A stretch of DNA of 64,000 nt, from the NCBI RefSeq assembly GCF_000739635.1, contig NZ_BATQ01000136.1, forward strand, positions 1-64,000, in the 5' to 3' direction. Made by a program: the position numbers and the translations under genes. A model generated the notes under the pieces. The model ran no database searches and had not been told where the DNA came from. It was given only the letters and a program-made list of their open reading frames with translations. Below, in pieces: positions 47,102 to 55,853 of the stretch. Positions within the stretch are counted from its first letter, which is position 1. The number at the start of each line of letters is the position of its first letter. Source of the DNA: Verrucomicrobium sp. BvORR034 (lineage in GTDB: Bacteria > Verrucomicrobiota > Verrucomicrobiia > Verrucomicrobiales > Verrucomicrobiaceae).

Positions 47102-47190
47102 GTCTTGTGAGTGATACAGGGGTTGAACGGGTCTGAATTGAAAGGTGCAGCACCGGCCAAGACAGGGCTCGATGCGGCACATTCTCCTCA

Positions 47191-47257
47191 AGCACCCGCC
47201 GTGCCACCGGCGTGCCAACATCTTCGCGCAGTCACATTCGTATCATTAAGCGTGACT
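47191..47257 (-). promoter_or_regulatory. Sigma-54 promoter with upstream 28-bp dyad, gene B
   Basis: Minus strand: perfect dyad AGTCAC-N16-GTGACT (47257-47230), 23 bp, then TGGCACGGCGGGTGCT with GG-N10-GC (-24 GG at 47204-47205, -12 GC at 47192-47193). Predicted transcript start about 47180, about 79 nt before ATG 47101. Dyad spacer core TGATACGAAT is nearly shared with gene C (TGGTACGAAT). Confidence 0.82.
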
Positions 47258-47302
47258 TGCGGACACCGCTGGGCCTCACTCTCACCGCCGGCCCCTGCGA
47301 AG

Positions 47303-48316
47303 TCAGCTTCCACTGACCACAATCTTGCCAAAATGTGCTCCTGCCGCCATGTGCTCGAAGGCCGCTGGTGCGTCTTCAAACGCAAAGGTGCGGTCCAGCA
47401 CAGGTTGGATGCCATTCTGCACAATGGCGCGGTTCATCTGCTCGAAATGCGCACGGCTGCCCACGTAGATGCCCTGGAGGGTGACGCTGCGTGCGATCAC
47501 CGGCCAGGGATTGACAAGCCCCTCAAAGCCCGTAAGCACGCCGATGAGGCTGATGCGCCCGCCGTAGCGCACGGCATCCAGTGACTTCTGCAACGTGCCA
47601 GCACCACCCAGTTCTATGACCTGGTCTGCCCCTGATTTCTGAGTTAGTTCAAAAACCCGACGCTCCCAGTCTGGAGTCGTCTTGTAGTTGATGCCTTCAT
47701 CCGCGCCCAGTTCCCTGGCCCGCGCAAGTTTGTCATCGCTGCTGGAGGTGATGATGACACGTGCCCCGTGCGCTTTGGCAAACTGGAGGGCAAAGATGGA
47801 CACTCCGCCCGTCCCCAAGGTGAGAACTGTCTGACCGGCCAGCATCTGACCCTGACCCACGAGGGCGTTCCAAGCTGTGACGCCTGCACACGGCAGCGTG
47901 GCCCCAGCAGCAAAATCCAATGTGGTCGGCAGATGCACCAGTGCATCCGCCTTCGCAATCATGTACTCCGCCAGCACTCCCTGTAGCGCGCCGCCCAGAG
48001 CACTCTTCATGATGGCGTGCGTCATCCCACCCGCAGGCCAGCTTTGAAAGAAGGCCGGGATCACGCGATCCCCTTCCTTCCACTGGGCGACACCTGCCCC
48101 AAGGGCAGCGACTTCACCCGCGCAGTCTGATCCGATCGTAAACGGCAGCGGAAGATTCCCCGGGCGTTCGCGCCGGGTGGTGCCCAGATCACGATAGTTC
48201 AGGGAAACGGCACGGACTCGCACCAGCACCTCTCCCGGTCCGGGGGTTGGGGTGGGTACTTCCGTGAGCTTCAGTCCTTGAGGTCCAGTTGGTTGTGCGA
48301 TTTGCCATGCTTTCAT
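47303..48316 (-). CDS. Zinc-independent medium-chain alcohol dehydrogenase / quinone oxidoreductase-like
   Basis: 337 aa. MDR superfamily: N-terminal GroES-like domain (GPGEVLVRVRAVSLNYRDLG, GSDCAGEVAALGAGV, GDRV) and a Rossmann domain with TLGTGGVSIFALQFAKA (nucleotide-binding) and GARVIITSSSDDKLARARELGAD. The catalytic-zinc Cys/His ligands of classical alcohol dehydrogenases are absent, as in quinone oxidoreductase-like proteins. NADPH-dependent reduction of an enone or quinone is likely; substrate unknown. It lies upstream of the Verru_Chthon B promoter on the same strand but is probably unrelated. Confidence 0.9.
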   Translation of the reverse strand: MKAWQIAQPTGPQGLKLTEVPTPTPGPGEVLVRVRAVSLNYRDLGTTRRERPGNLPLPFTIGSDCAGEVAALGAGVAQWKEGDRVIPAFFQSWPAGGMTHAIMKSALGGALQGVLAEYMIAKADALVHLPTTLDFAAGATLPCAGVTAWNALVGQGQMLAGQTVLTLGTGGVSIFALQFAKAHGARVIITSSSDDKLARARELGADEGINYKTTPDWERRVFELTQKSGADQVIELGGAGTLQKSLDAVRYGGRISLIGVLTGFEGLVNPWPVIARSVTLQGIYVGSRAHFEQMNRAIVQNGIQPVLDRTFAFEDAPAAFEHMAAGAHFGKIVVSGS

Positions 48317-48520
48317 GCTGATGGAAGGTACGATGCCGACGGTGGGAGCGAACTCTCAGGCACCAGATTTTACTGACATTGCGAGCCCTCGATAGGGGTC
48401 AGGCCTACGTATTCGAAGGGATCTTCCTGAGATGCCAGATGAATCTTTGGGAATTGAGATGCTGAAAGGTTGAGCATTGCACTCAGCCCGCTAAGGTGCC
48501 GCCCCTCATTCTCTTCAGTC

Positions 48521-51310
48521 ATGTCTATGGATCTGCCAGTCTCCGGTCAACGTTGGGTTAGCGATACTGAACCTGAACTTGGACTCGGCATCATATTAAA
48601 GGCGTCATTCGGACGGCTCGAAGTGCTCTTCCCCGCTGCGGCAGAGACCCGTCAATATGCGCTGAAGTCCGCTCCCCTCCGCCGTGTCCGCTTTGCGGAA
48701 GGTGATGTTGTGCAATCTCACGCGGGTGAGGACTTCACGGTTGTCAGTGTGGAGGAAGCCAACGGCCTGCTCGTGTACAAGACAGACAAGCGGGACTTGC
48801 CTGAGGCGGAGCTGTCTGACTCCATCAGCTTCAGCAAGCCGGAAGACAGGCTGACTGCCGGGCAGGTGGATGAGCTGGGCAGCTATGATTTGCGGATCAA
48901 GGGACTCCAGCACCGCAGCCGCATGCGCCAGAGCCCGGTGCGAGGCTATGTGGGCGGCCGGGTGGATCTCATTCCGCACCAGATGTTCATCGCTGGCGAG
49001 GTGGGCGGCCGCTTGGTCCCCCGCGTGCTGCTGGCGGATGAAGTAGGCCTGGGCAAGACCATCGAGGCGCTCCTCATTCTGCACCGCCTGCACCTGACCG
49101 GGCGCGCGGGACGCATTCTCATCCTGGTGCCAGAGGCGCTCGTGCACCAGTGGTTCGTGGAATTGCTGCGACGCTTCCACCTTCTCTTCCACATTTTTGA
49201 TGAGGCGCGCTGCGAGTCTCTTGAGTCGCATGATGAGTCCGCGAACCCCTTCCTGGAAAGCCAGCTTGTCATTTGCAGCCTGGGCTTCCTCTCAAGCGAC
49301 GAAAATCGCTCCCAACAGGCGCTGGAGGCTGGCTGGGACCTCGTGGTCGTGGATGAGGCCCACCACCTGGAGTGGACCCCGCAGGCCGCCAGCCCCCAGT
49401 ACACACTGGTGGAATCGCTCGGCGCCAAGTGCCCCGGCCTGCTCCTGCTCACCGCCACCCCTCAGCAGCTTGGGCCTGAGGGCCACTTTGCCCGGCTCAG
49501 ACTCCTCGATCCCAACCGGTATCAATCTCTTGAGAAGTTCCTGCAAGAGGCGGAGCACTATGAAGTGGTCGCGCAAGCGGTGGACCGGCTGCAATCCGGC
49601 CAGCCGCTCAGCAAGACAGACGTCAAGCTCTTTGGCGGACAGTCCGAGCGGGTGAAGAAACATTGCGAAGCGCTGGCAGGCGGTGATGAGGAAGCCCGCC
49701 CCCTGCTCATCACCGAGTTGCTGGACGAGTTTGGCACCGGTCGCGTTATGTTCCGCAACACGCGAGCTGCGCTCAAGGGTTTCCCCCTGCGCGAGGCCGC
49801 TCTCTACAAGCTGACGGTCAAGGCCTCAACCGCCCAAGACGATAGCGAGGACGACAGCACCACTGAAGACGCATCCGATCTCGGCCTGATCGCCAAAGTA
49901 AAGTGGCTCGCCGCCAAGCTCAAGGAGCTGGACCCGGCCAAGGTGTTGCTCATTTGCAAGACCAAGGACCTGGTGGAGGAGATCCACACGTTGTTGATTC
50001 ATGAACTGAACGTCAACGTGGCCCTCTTTCATGAAGGGCTCTCCATGCTGCAGCGTGACCGCAACGCGGCCTATTTTGCCGAGGAGGACGGTGCCCGCGT
50101 GCTCATCTGCTCTGAGATCGGCAGTGAAGGACGGAACTTCCAGTTTGCCCACCATCTGGTGCTCTTTGACCTGCCGGAAAATCCGGAGCTGCTGGAACAG
50201 CGCATCGGACGTCTGGACCGCATCGGCCAAACGGACACGATTCACATTCACGTGCCCTATATAGCAGGCACCCAGGCCGAGGTGTTGGCCCGCTGGTATC
50301 AGGATGGGCTGGATGCATTCCAGAACATCCTGCACGGGGCCAATGAAGTCCGCGCCGCCGTAGCAGCTGATCTCAATCCCCTGCTGGAGAGCTTCAACGC
50401 CAAAAAGCTGACTTCGCTGATCACGAAGTCGAAGAAGCAGCGCACCCTCATCACCAAGAAGCTGGAGAAGGGGCACGACCGGCTCCTCGAACTCAGCTCC
50501 TGCCGCATCCCACAGGCCACCGCTATCATTGAGCAGATCCAGGAGCTCGACACTGATCGCGAGTTCGAGGAGTTCTTCATCCGGATGATGGACCACTTCG
50601 GCCTTCAAGTTGAGGAGCTCACCCATCGCACCTACCTTATCTCCCCGGGGCAGAATGTGGATGTGGCCCTGCCTGGCCTGCCGGAAGAGGGGCTCTCCAT
50701 CACCTTTGACCGCTCAAGGGCCCTCACGCACGAGAACACCGCCTTCATGAGCCAGGACCATCCGCTCGTGCGCGGAGCCCTGGACCAGTTGCTGGGCAAA
50801 GAGACCGGCAATTCTGCCTTTGGGATCTGGAAGGGCTCCGGCAATGAAGGCCTCCTCTTGGAAACCTGCTACATCCTGGAGTGCACCGCCCCTGCTTCCC
50901 TGCACGCCGACCGCTTCCTGCCCGCGACTCCCGTGCTGGTGACGGTGGACCACGCCCAGGCTGACCGCACGGGCGACCACGGCATCCGCCCCGCCCGTCT
51001 GGACCGTGGCGACATCGCCAAGCTGCTCGATCGCGGCGTGGTGAAGAAAAAAGTGCTGCCAAGCATGCTCTCCACGTCAAAGAAACTGGCCGCCACCCAG
51101 ATGGAGAAGCTCACTGCCAGTGCCGTGGAGGCCATGGAAGCCCAGTTGCAGAGCGAAATCGACCGCCTCGAAGATCTGCAAAAGATCAACGACCACGTGC
51201 GTCCCGAGGAAGTCGAAGCGTTGCGCAAGGAGAAGGACGAACTGACCAAGGCCATTGCAGGAGCGACGCTGCGCCTGGACGGGCTACGCCTCGTTTGGAA
51301 GATGGGTTGA
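48521..51310 (+). CDS. rapA: RNA polymerase-associated SNF2 ATPase RapA
   Basis: 929 aa, full length compared with E. coli RapA (968 aa). Similarity to E. coli RapA is visible along the whole protein: GQRWVSDTEPELGLG at the N-terminus, LIPHQMFIAGEVGGR, LLADEVGLGKTIEA (Walker A), VVDEAHH (DEAH box), LLLTATPQQLGPEGHFARL, VMFRNTRAALKGFPLREA, CSEIGSEGRNFQFAHHL, EQRIGRLDRIGQ, and a RapA-specific C-terminal region with ITFDRSRALTHE. RapA recycles RNA polymerase. ATG 48521 was chosen from the MxxDLPVSGQRW alignment; 48527 is an alternative. No other transcription genes are nearby. Confidence 0.94.
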   Translation: MSMDLPVSGQRWVSDTEPELGLGIILKASFGRLEVLFPAAAETRQYALKSAPLRRVRFAEGDVVQSHAGEDFTVVSVEEANGLLVYKTDKRDLPEAELSDSISFSKPEDRLTAGQVDELGSYDLRIKGLQHRSRMRQSPVRGYVGGRVDLIPHQMFIAGEVGGRLVPRVLLADEVGLGKTIEALLILHRLHLTGRAGRILILVPEALVHQWFVELLRRFHLLFHIFDEARCESLESHDESANPFLESQLVICSLGFLSSDENRSQQALEAGWDLVVVDEAHHLEWTPQAASPQYTLVESLGAKCPGLLLLTATPQQLGPEGHFARLRLLDPNRYQSLEKFLQEAEHYEVVAQAVDRLQSGQPLSKTDVKLFGGQSERVKKHCEALAGGDEEARPLLITELLDEFGTGRVMFRNTRAALKGFPLREAALYKLTVKASTAQDDSEDDSTTEDASDLGLIAKVKWLAAKLKELDPAKVLLICKTKDLVEEIHTLLIHELNVNVALFHEGLSMLQRDRNAAYFAEEDGARVLICSEIGSEGRNFQFAHHLVLFDLPENPELLEQRIGRLDRIGQTDTIHIHVPYIAGTQAEVLARWYQDGLDAFQNILHGANEVRAAVAADLNPLLESFNAKKLTSLITKSKKQRTLITKKLEKGHDRLLELSSCRIPQATAIIEQIQELDTDREFEEFFIRMMDHFGLQVEELTHRTYLISPGQNVDVALPGLPEEGLSITFDRSRALTHENTAFMSQDHPLVRGALDQLLGKETGNSAFGIWKGSGNEGLLLETCYILECTAPASLHADRFLPATPVLVTVDHAQADRTGDHGIRPARLDRGDIAKLLDRGVVKKKVLPSMLSTSKKLAATQMEKLTASAVEAMEAQLQSEIDRLEDLQKINDHVRPEEVEALRKEKDELTKAIAGATLRLDGLRLVWKMG

Positions 51311-51393
51311 TGGGAGGCCCCAGGCTGCCGGATGCCAGACATCAGACCTGATTTGACGAAAACACCCTGTCGGGTGGAAGGTAATGGACATCC

Positions 51394-52434
51394 ATGCCCC
51401 TCACTGAATCCACCTTCCGACCGCATCCTCTGCTGGCGAACGGGCATGTCCAGACCATCTGGCCGGTGCTCCTTCCACATGGGATTTGCATCCCTTGGGT
51501 GCAGGAGCGGTTGGAACTGGGCGACGGAGATTTTCTGGACCTCAACTGGCTCAGACATCCTGCGGGCCATGGATCAGGGCGCTTGGTCGTGCTGTCCCAT
51601 GGGCTTGAGGGGTCAGCGGACGGGCTCTACATTCGCACGATGGCGGCGGCCCTTCACAAGAAGGGCTGGGAGGTGTTGGCTTGGAATTTTCGCGGTTGCA
51701 GCAGCGAGCCCAATCGTCTGCTTCGCTCTTACCACAGCGGGGAGTCTCAGGATCTGCGCACTTTGATTGAGGCCAAGGCGGGCGACTACGATCAGGTGGC
51801 CTTGGTCGGCTTCAGCTTGGGCGGCAACATTACCCTCAAGTATCTGGGCGAGCAACCACCCCACCCCAAGGTGGCGGCCGGCGCGGCCATCTCCAGCCCA
51901 GTTGACCTCGCTGCGAGCGCCCGCACGCTGGACCAGCTTTGGTCCAACAAGCTCTACCTGCATCGCTTTCTCGTCAGTCTGATTGCCAAGATCGAGGAAA
52001 AACACCAGCGATTCCCCGGCAAACTGGATGTGCGGGGTCTGCACCGCATCCGCACCTTCCGGGAGTTCGACGACCGCTACACCGCCCCTCTGCATGGATT
52101 CGCCGATGCCGCAGACTACTGGGCCCGCTGCAGTTCCAAACCTCTCCTCCCTCGCATTTCCGTGCCTGCACTCATCATCAGTGCGCGCAATGATCCGTTC
52201 CTGCCCGCAGAGTGTTTCCCTTTCGCCGAGGCGGAGGCCAACGCCCTGATTGAGCTGGATGTCCCGGCCTCTGGTGGGCACGTGGGGTTCGTGGAAAGCA
52301 ACTACAGCACGACCTCATGGCTGGAGGGTCGGGTCGCAGGTTTTTTAGATCGGGCCCTCGGCCCATGCAAAACAATTGCCGGAGCTACCAACATGTTTAT
52401 TCCCCCGCCTCCTTTTTTTGAGCGGCAGAAATGA
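51394..52434 (+). CDS. YheT-type alpha/beta hydrolase
   Basis: 346 aa of the YheT/ABHD1-3-like hydrolase family, predicted esterase or lipase. Seen: HPLLANGHVQTI (characteristic N-terminal block), VVLSHGLEGSADGLYI (oxyanion), nucleophile GFSLGGNITLKYLGE, acid in SARNDPFLP and histidine in ASGGHVGFVES. The C-terminal tail IPPPPFFERQK may be disordered. The gene follows rapA by 83 bp on the same strand, perhaps cotranscribed. Substrate unknown. Confidence 0.9.
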   Translation: MPLTESTFRPHPLLANGHVQTIWPVLLPHGICIPWVQERLELGDGDFLDLNWLRHPAGHGSGRLVVLSHGLEGSADGLYIRTMAAALHKKGWEVLAWNFRGCSSEPNRLLRSYHSGESQDLRTLIEAKAGDYDQVALVGFSLGGNITLKYLGEQPPHPKVAAGAAISSPVDLAASARTLDQLWSNKLYLHRFLVSLIAKIEEKHQRFPGKLDVRGLHRIRTFREFDDRYTAPLHGFADAADYWARCSSKPLLPRISVPALIISARNDPFLPAECFPFAEAEANALIELDVPASGGHVGFVESNYSTTSWLEGRVAGFLDRALGPCKTIAGATNMFIPPPPFFERQK

Positions 52435-52528
52435 GTCTTTTCCTCGCGGGCCTTTTCTGCAACTGATCATGGTGTGACTAGCCCCATCCCTCCCCTATTG
52501 CTCTCCACCGCTCACCTGCCCCTCCAGA

Positions 52529-53510
52529 GTGTCCGCTGACTACGAACCTCCTTTCACGCTGACGCCAGAGATCCTTGATCTCGTGGCACAGGTCAGCGAG
52601 GAGATTGGACGGCAGGGCTTTCACCAGGAGTCCTCGGTCACGCCAGCACTTCATAGAAGCAACCGGATTAAGAGCATCCAGGCATCGCTGGCCATCGAGA
52701 ACAACAGTCTCACGCTCGAGCAAGTGACGGCAGTAGTGTCAGGGAAACGCGTTCTGGGCCCACCGCAAGAGATCCATGAAGTCCAGAATGCTTTCGCGGC
52801 CTATGAAGCCATGGGCTCTTCGAACCCTGCAAACGAAAAGCACTTGCTGGCTGCCCATCGAGTGCTCATGGGCGGGCTGATCAAAGATTCAGGGCGCTAC
52901 CGGTCAGGTGGCATTGGCATCGCGCAAGGGGATGTGATTGTGCACTATGCTCCGCCAGCGGCCCGCGTCCCGGGCCTGATGAAAGATCTGCTCCACTGGC
53001 TCAAGAAGACCAAATTGCACCCCCTCATTGCCAGCTCGGTTTTCCACTACGAGTTCGAGTTCATTCTCCATTCTCCGACGGCAACGGCAGGATGGGGCGC
53101 CTCTGGCAAACGTTGGTGCTGAGCCGTTGGAAACCTCTGTTCGCTTCCTGCCGGTGGAGAGCGTGATCCGGGACCGACAATCTGACTACTACCGGGCTCT
53201 AGCTCTAGCGGACAAGCAGGGCCAGTCCACCCGATTCATAGAGTTCCTACTCTCGGCGGTGCTCGCAGCCCAGCATGAAGCGGCCTCGACCGACCAAGCT
53301 ACCGACCAAGTCAAAGCCCTGCTCAAGTGTTTAGGATCCGCGGCTCTTACGACCTTGGAATGCATGGCCAAGCTTGGTCTCTCCCATCGGCCAACCTTCC
53401 GTCAGAACTACCTTCAACCGGCCTTGGACGCAGGATTGATCGAGCGGACGCTGCCAGACAGACCAAACAGCCCTCTGCAACGCTACCGTCAGACGCGGCA
53501 GCGGTCCTGA
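52529..53510 (+). pseudogene. Fic family AMP-transferase, disrupted by two frameshifts
   Basis: The first frame (52529-53122) gives 197 aa with a Fic N-terminus including SLAIENN, matching the inhibitory [S/T]xxxE[G/N] motif of class II Fic proteins. At 53064-53070 one A is missing from the expected CAT, and the frame shifts so that HPFSDGNGRMGR (the Fic catalytic motif) is read in another frame, 53068 onward. About 75 bp later, near 53143-53147, a second single-base deletion is needed before LPVESVIRDRQSDYY and a winged-helix tail (to 53510). Fic enzymes AMPylate target proteins. As read, the catalytic histidine is lost. Two sequencing errors are possible but less likely than decay. Start GTG 52529. 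Confidence 0.82.
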
Positions 53511-53572
53511 TTTGTCTGAAGGGGTGAGAGGATCAGCCAAAAAAAACTTGCCGCAGCCCTCCGGAGGCAACG

Positions 53573-53953
53573 CTATCTCGCCAGCCCACCACTCCGATCG
53601 CGGACCTCGAATCGATCATTTACCCAGTAGGTGGCCAGGAAGTCCGGGGTGAGTTTGGGCATTCCATTCACAAAGTCCGTGCCGTACCAAATGACCACGG
53701 TGTATTCGGAGGCACGCCGCTTTATTTGATAGTGATAGTCCACCGTCATTCTGCGGAGGATTTTCGCTTCAAAGCGCTTTACCGCATCCAACGCCCTTTG
53801 CTCATCTGGCTTCAGCGGACCCTGTTTTGCGTATGGGTACCACGTCCCTGTTGCAAAGGTCTCGTTTGCTGGCCGGGATGTCGCTGGTGTCCAGCACCCC
53901 ACCAACAGCCACATTGCAGCGAGCGCCACTCCGATTGCTTGAACACCATTCAT
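53573..53953 (-). CDS. Small lipoprotein of unknown function
   Basis: 126 aa. An N-terminal hydrophobic stretch ends in the lipobox LLVGC (Cys20), so it is probably lipidated and anchored in the inner or outer membrane. The mature part is basic and strand-rich with DYHYQIKRRASEYTVVIWYGTDF. No family recognised. Convergent with the Fic pseudogene. Confidence 0.68.
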   Translation of the reverse strand: MNGVQAIGVALAAMWLLVGCWTPATSRPANETFATGTWYPYAKQGPLKPDEQRALDAVKRFEAKILRRMTVDYHYQIKRRASEYTVVIWYGTDFVNGMPKLTPDFLATYWVNDRFEVRDRSGGLAR

Positions 53954-54199
53954 GAATCCTTAGACAGTGCTGAAGGAACCAGTCAGGTCAAATGCTGGAT
54001 CCGCACCTCTGATAGCGCAATTTGCGCTCGCACGGATGGCAGCAGGCCAGGAGCACCTCCTGTGATACAGCAATCCTGAAGTCATCCGCAAGATGCAGAA
54101 GGCAGCACGGACTACGGAGAAATCGTACACCAAGCCTCCCACCATCCAGCTTCCGCAGGCTGAAGCCTGTACTCCGTACAACTTCGCCCCCTACACCCC

Positions 54200-54234
54200 G
54201 CCAACTGCCAACTGCCAACTGCCAACTGCCAACT
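54200..54234 (+). repeat. Five tandem copies of a 7-bp unit, in a gene-free stretch
   Basis: GCCAACT is repeated five times without error (54200-54234). The surrounding stretch 53954-54311 has no gene; it also contains the hairpin AGGCTGAAGCCT and GTACTCCGTAC near 54150-54178, a combination that looks like a genome repeat, though no second copy is in the window. Confidence 0.85.
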
Positions 54235-54311
54235 GACTTCCCCCTCACCCGCACTTGACCCTCTCCCCGCCCAAGTGTTCCCTTCCTGTCCCGCCCCTCT
54301 CACCTCCCACC

Positions 54312-55793
54312 ATGCAAACCTTCTCCGAAAGCCTGCTTCGCGAAATCCGCGATCTGGCGTTCTTCCGCGTCTTAAGCGGGAAGAATGCGATGGTGTATGT
54401 GGACGTCTTGGAGGCGCTGGACAGGGAATCGGAGGAGCGGCCTGACGGGCTCGCCAGGGAGGAGGCGATCGCCATGATCGCCGAAATCCTGACGGATCAT
54501 CCTGAATTTCAGCCAGATACACTCACGCCTGAAGGAGAGCCCGCCCCGGCAGCGTCGTTTTCAGACCTCGAAGCCCTAAGCTTGACCGCCCGGGAAAAGG
54601 CCCGCCAGGTCCTGGACCACCTCGTCCGCTGCCGCTGGCTGGAGGAACCACCCCGTCGAGACTGGCAACGTCGGGTGTACTTCGACGCCCACAGTTCCAC
54701 CATGATGATGGCGCTGCGGAAGATCGCCTTCCCAGACGCCGCCGTCTTCACAGACAAGCTCCTGGCCGTGTGCGCCCTCCTCTTCAACGAGGTGGAGATC
54801 ATCGAGCGCCCCTGGCAGACGGTGGAGAACTGCCTCAGCTACGCCCGCCAGGGTCTCAATGAGCTGCGCACCATGCAGAAGTCCGTGCAGCGCCTCACTC
54901 GCAGGCAGTTGGAGGAAGACACCCTGAAGGGCAACCTGGAGATGGTCTTCGACCGGTATGCCGAGGAGGTGGCCCACACCTGCTACGCCGAACTGGTCCG
55001 CGCCCGCCTGCCCACCCGTCTGCCAGATGCCGTTCGCCGTATCGGCGAGCGCTTGATGGACTCTTTCGATACCATGTCTGCCATGCAGACGGAGTACCTG
55101 CGCCGCCACGACGGCATGAGCGCCGAAACCGCCCGGGCGAAGGTACGCAACACCTTGGACGAGCTTTCCCGCCTGCTGGAAATGGTGCTGCCCATGGCGG
55201 ATGAAATCGACCGCCGCACCGCCGACTTCACCCGCCGCTCGCTGGCCCGGTTCCGCTATCTCCAGGAAGTCACCGGCGAACGTCGGGGCGAAATGCGCGA
55301 ATTCTTCGAGCAGGTGAACCGCATGCTGAAAGGCCGCCGGTTCACCGGCAATTGGGAGCTCGAACCCGAGTTGCCCCCCTGCCGCATGCCGGAGGCCCAG
55401 ATCCCGGCGGGCCGTGACTCACTCTACGAGCCGCCTCAGCGTCGCACCGCCCAGGAGCAGGAGGCCATGGCGGATGAGGAACTCTCCGATGAGGATCGCG
55501 ATGCTGGACTGAGGGACATGGAGCGCGCTCTGAAAGAGTCCCTCAGCGTCCGCCGGGCCAACGCCTTCGTCGCGGACATGCCCGGCAGCAAAGGTGCAGC
55601 CATTTCCAGCGCCGATCTGCCGTGGGAGGAGTCGCGCAGCACCGCCGATCTTCTCGCGCTCATCCTCCACGCGGAGTCTCCCGACGCCCGCTACCGCCTC
55701 GAAACCGACCGCCAGATCGAGGAAACAGAATCCCCCACCCTCGATCCCTTCCCCGGTGGCCGAGTGGAGCGATTCCGGCTCATCAAAAAGTAG
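54312..55793 (+). CDS. jetA: Wadjet-type JetA-family protein (kleisin-like subunit)
   Basis: 493 aa, cytoplasmic, mostly helical. N-terminus MQTFSESLLREIRDLAFFRVLSGKNAMVYVDVLEAL matches the JetA winged-helix start. Central helices (QKSVQRLTRRQLEEDTLKGN, MVFDRYAEEVAHTCY) and acidic C-terminus (EELSDEDRDAGLRDMERALKE) agree with the JetA/MksF kleisin role. It starts the row jetA-jetB-jetC, spaced by 60 and 35 bp. Leader is C/T-rich without Shine-Dalgarno. Assignment rests on order and length; homologues are also called DUF5716-type. Functions in plasmid or phage DNA restriction by loop extrusion when complete. Confidence 0.85.
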   Translation: MQTFSESLLREIRDLAFFRVLSGKNAMVYVDVLEALDRESEERPDGLAREEAIAMIAEILTDHPEFQPDTLTPEGEPAPAASFSDLEALSLTAREKARQVLDHLVRCRWLEEPPRRDWQRRVYFDAHSSTMMMALRKIAFPDAAVFTDKLLAVCALLFNEVEIIERPWQTVENCLSYARQGLNELRTMQKSVQRLTRRQLEEDTLKGNLEMVFDRYAEEVAHTCYAELVRARLPTRLPDAVRRIGERLMDSFDTMSAMQTEYLRRHDGMSAETARAKVRNTLDELSRLLEMVLPMADEIDRRTADFTRRSLARFRYLQEVTGERRGEMREFFEQVNRMLKGRRFTGNWELEPELPPCRMPEAQIPAGRDSLYEPPQRRTAQEQEAMADEELSDEDRDAGLRDMERALKESLSVRRANAFVADMPGSKGAAISSADLPWEESRSTADLLALILHAESPDARYRLETDRQIEETESPTLDPFPGGRVERFRLIKK

Positions 55794-55853
55794 CGCGTAG
55801 CGCCAAAGCGGCCCCTTCTCCCTTACCCCTCTTCCCTTTTCCCTCTCTCATCC

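Noticed and set aside
44687-47110. 807-codon open frame on the plus strand, antisense to pectate lyase and Verru_Chthon B
   Set aside because: Runs fully antisense across two well-supported genes, a terminator and a promoter; shows no family pattern. Such long antisense frames are common in high-GC codon usage.
47204-47219. Second TGGCAC box just upstream of the B promoter
   Set aside because: It has GG at -24 but GG instead of GC ten bases later, and it does not fit the spacing shared by A, B and C.
54200-54234. Tandem GCCAACT copies considered as a CRISPR-like array
   Set aside because: The unit is only 7 bp without spacers, so it is a simple tandem repeat.
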